Shown: piece after piece, positions 5,069 to 6,631 of the stretch
How the letters are laid out: every line of letters starts with the position of its first letter
Position numbering within the stretch: the first letter of the stretch is position 1
NCBI GenBank assembly: GCA_002702945.1
Contig: PADF01000061.1
Location: 1 to 6,631 of the forward strand
DNA from: Methanobacteriota archaeon
Lineage (GTDB): Archaea > Thermoplasmatota > Poseidoniia > Poseidoniales > Poseidoniaceae
Length of the DNA: 6,631 nucleotides
Reading direction: 5' to 3'
The notes under the pieces: generated by a model
The model's input: the letters and a program-made list of their open reading frames with translations, nothing else
Told to the model about the DNA's origin: nothing
Database searches by the model: none
Position numbers and translations under genes: made by a program

Positions 5069-6631
5069 ATGTTTAGAAGGTTTACACCTCTATTTATTGT
5101 ATTGCTTTTATTTATTAATTTACTTTCAATTGCTGCGACTGCATCATCTCAGTTAGTATACAATAGTGCAGCAAATAATGATGAAAGATCATCAACTTCA
5201 AATTATGTCTCCGTAAATAGTAATAATTCAATCATAGCAGGAGCATATTCAAAAGAAGTTATATTATTTGATACAACTGACTATTCTGTAATCGATGTTT
5301 TAGAATTCGAGAGAGATGTTTATGATATCAAATTTTCACCGGATGGAAGTAAATTAGCAATAACTACTGTTGGCATTGCTGAATTTCTTGACTCTGTAAT
5401 TTTATATGACATATCGGAGAATCAAATATTACAAGCAAAACAAAGAACAAATAGTGTGAGGAGTAGTATTTCATGGACGCCTGACAGCAATTATTTAGCG
5501 GTTGCTAATTTCCAAAATGGAATTAACCTGATCAATACAGATAATATGGAAATAGAGGAAGAATATTCTAATGAACACCTAACTGATATCTCATGTATAG
5601 AATTTTCAAATGATGGGCAATTACTTATTTCTGGAGATAAAGATGGAACCCTAAATCTATGGAATTATGATGGTACTTTTACTGGCAAGAGTTTCAACTT
5701 ACAAGGAGAAATTACAGGATGTGGATTTAATTCTCAGAACCAAAGAATTTCTGCAGTTTCTATTGAGGGGGATATTTCAACTTGGACAATTACTGGTAAC
5801 CTGCTACACGAAAAAAGTATTAATTCGGCAATGCAAATGATATGGTCTGATAATTTAGATGTACTTTATGTGCTTGAATCTGGAAATGAACCTAGACTGA
5901 TTCATTTAGATGGGTCAACATTCAATGAACTTTCATCGACTTATTTTATTCACAAAGCACTTGACTTTGATATTACTCAAATGTCGAATGGAGTAATTTC
6001 AGACCTATATGTTGCAACTGATACTAATCACATTACTAATTACGCCCAACCCTCACTTAGAGAAGGTTATGGAGAATCTGGTGCTGACTTTGATGGAGAT
6101 AAGGTACCAGATAGTATTGATGAAGATGATGATGGTGATTCTTTTTATGATGAATGGGATTTCAACTGCCCAGTAGAAATCGTTGATTGTGCCCGTAATC
6201 CCGACATTGATCATATTAGAAATATTAATTTTAGAACAATTGGGGACACATTGATTATTGAAGATACATACACATTCGGACTTTCAAGTTCTGCCGAGAT
6301 TAGAAATTTGACTAGAAGATCAATAATTTCTGACCAACAAATAAATTATGAAGAGGCAAATCTTTTTGAAAACGCAATTTGTAAAAATTTAGATTCCAAT
6401 GACATTATTCTATCATGGAGAAATAATTTAGAATTATCTGTAGGACAAGTCGTAAACGGTAGCCTAGAATGTATTGTTTCTAGCGGTCTGGCTTTTTCAG
6501 GAACTTTTGATACAGAGGGTGTAAAATTTACAATGAAATTGGAATTTGATATAATTCCAAATGCAACTATGCCTTTCGATTTAACAATAAAAGAACAGAT
6601 AATTTTCTCTGATTCAACTATAACACATTTA
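5069..6631 (+). CDS. Secreted WD40 beta-propeller protein with Ca-binding-like spacer (3' end missing)
   Basis: An open frame of 521 codons that runs off the window, so the C-terminus is missing. It begins with a Sec-type signal peptide: MFRRF, a hydrophobic core to about residue 21 and likely cleavage after ATA (23-25). Residues about 40-330 contain WD40-like blades: VYDIKFSPDGSKLAI (84-98), SWTPDSNYLAVA (135-146), CIEFSNDGQLLISGDKDG (176-193) ending LWNYDG, and GCGFNSQNQRISAVSIEGD ending STW (217-239). Then comes an acidic segment, DFDGDKVPDSIDEDDDGD (340-357), of the DxDxDG kind found in thrombospondin type-3 and similar calcium-binding repeats. Residues about 385-521 are beta-rich, hold Cys438 and Cys468, and match no domain I know. 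The protein is probably exported or anchored outside the membrane; a membrane anchor could lie in the missing part. Ligand and role are unknown. There is no strong ribosome binding site; an overlapping ATG at 5053 is out of frame and stops at once. Confidence 0.88.
   Translation, partial: MFRRFTPLFIVLLLFINLLSIAATASSQLVYNSAANNDERSSTSNYVSVNSNNSIIAGAYSKEVILFDTTDYSVIDVLEFERDVYDIKFSPDGSKLAITTVGIAEFLDSVILYDISENQILQAKQRTNSVRSSISWTPDSNYLAVANFQNGINLINTDNMEIEEEYSNEHLTDISCIEFSNDGQLLISGDKDGTLNLWNYDGTFTGKSFNLQGEITGCGFNSQNQRISAVSIEGDISTWTITGNLLHEKSINSAMQMIWSDNLDVLYVLESGNEPRLIHLDGSTFNELSSTYFIHKALDFDITQMSNGVISDLYVATDTNHITNYAQPSLREGYGESGADFDGDKVPDSIDEDDDGDSFYDEWDFNCPVEIVDCARNPDIDHIRNINFRTIGDTLIIEDTYTFGLSSSAEIRNLTRRSIISDQQINYEEANLFENAICKNLDSNDIILSWRNNLELSVGQVVNGSLECIVSSGLAFSGTFDTEGVKFTMKLEFDIIPNATMPFDLTIKEQIIFSDSTITHL

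Overview
The window looks like a piece of a marine planktonic archaeal genome, most likely Marine Group II Euryarchaeota (Poseidoniales) or a close relative. The evidence is an archaeal-type DNA primase small subunit closest in motif detail to my memory of the haloarchaeal form, compact minus-strand gene packing with short GGTGA/GGAG-type ribosome binding sites, TATA-type promoter elements, a secreted WD40 protein with an acidic Ca-binding-like spacer, and AT-rich composition. The lineage call is inference from gene content, not from a marker-gene search.

Layout. Six genes lie head to tail on the minus strand. In transcription order they are: an MqnD-type menaquinone-biosynthesis family protein (4936-4058); a 160-residue HEAT-repeat protein that reads as exactly half of a deoxyhypusine hydroxylase (4052-3570); a 70-residue zinc-ribbon protein (3517-3305); the DNA primase small subunit PriS (3269-2064); a proline-rich, coiled-coil protein with a duplicated C-terminal module (1967-1014); and an RDD-family membrane protein with lysine/alanine-rich tails at both ends (1000-29). 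Gaps are 5, 52, 35, 96 and 13 bases, so most or all could share transcripts, with probable extra promoters before priS and perhaps in the 96-base gap, which also carries two predicted RNA hairpins. A 132-base divergent region with a TATA element separates this cluster from a plus-strand gene (5069 to the window end, incomplete) for a secreted WD40 beta-propeller protein. There is no gene-free stretch over 300 bases, and no tRNA, rRNA, CRISPR array or insertion sequence was seen.

How the genes relate. The cluster mixes replication (PriS), quinone biosynthesis (MqnD family), probable modification of translation factor aIF5A (half-DOHH) and membrane/envelope functions (RDD, WD40). It reads as a housekeeping string rather than a mobile or defence island. 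The most notable element is the half-length DOHH: it carries two His-Glu motifs 33 residues apart and the SVDPAPP linker motif that precedes the C-terminal half of the eukaryotic enzyme, so it could assemble a di-iron site as a homodimer. That offers a candidate for the hydroxylase that makes hypusine in archaea, for which I know of no accepted canonical enzyme.
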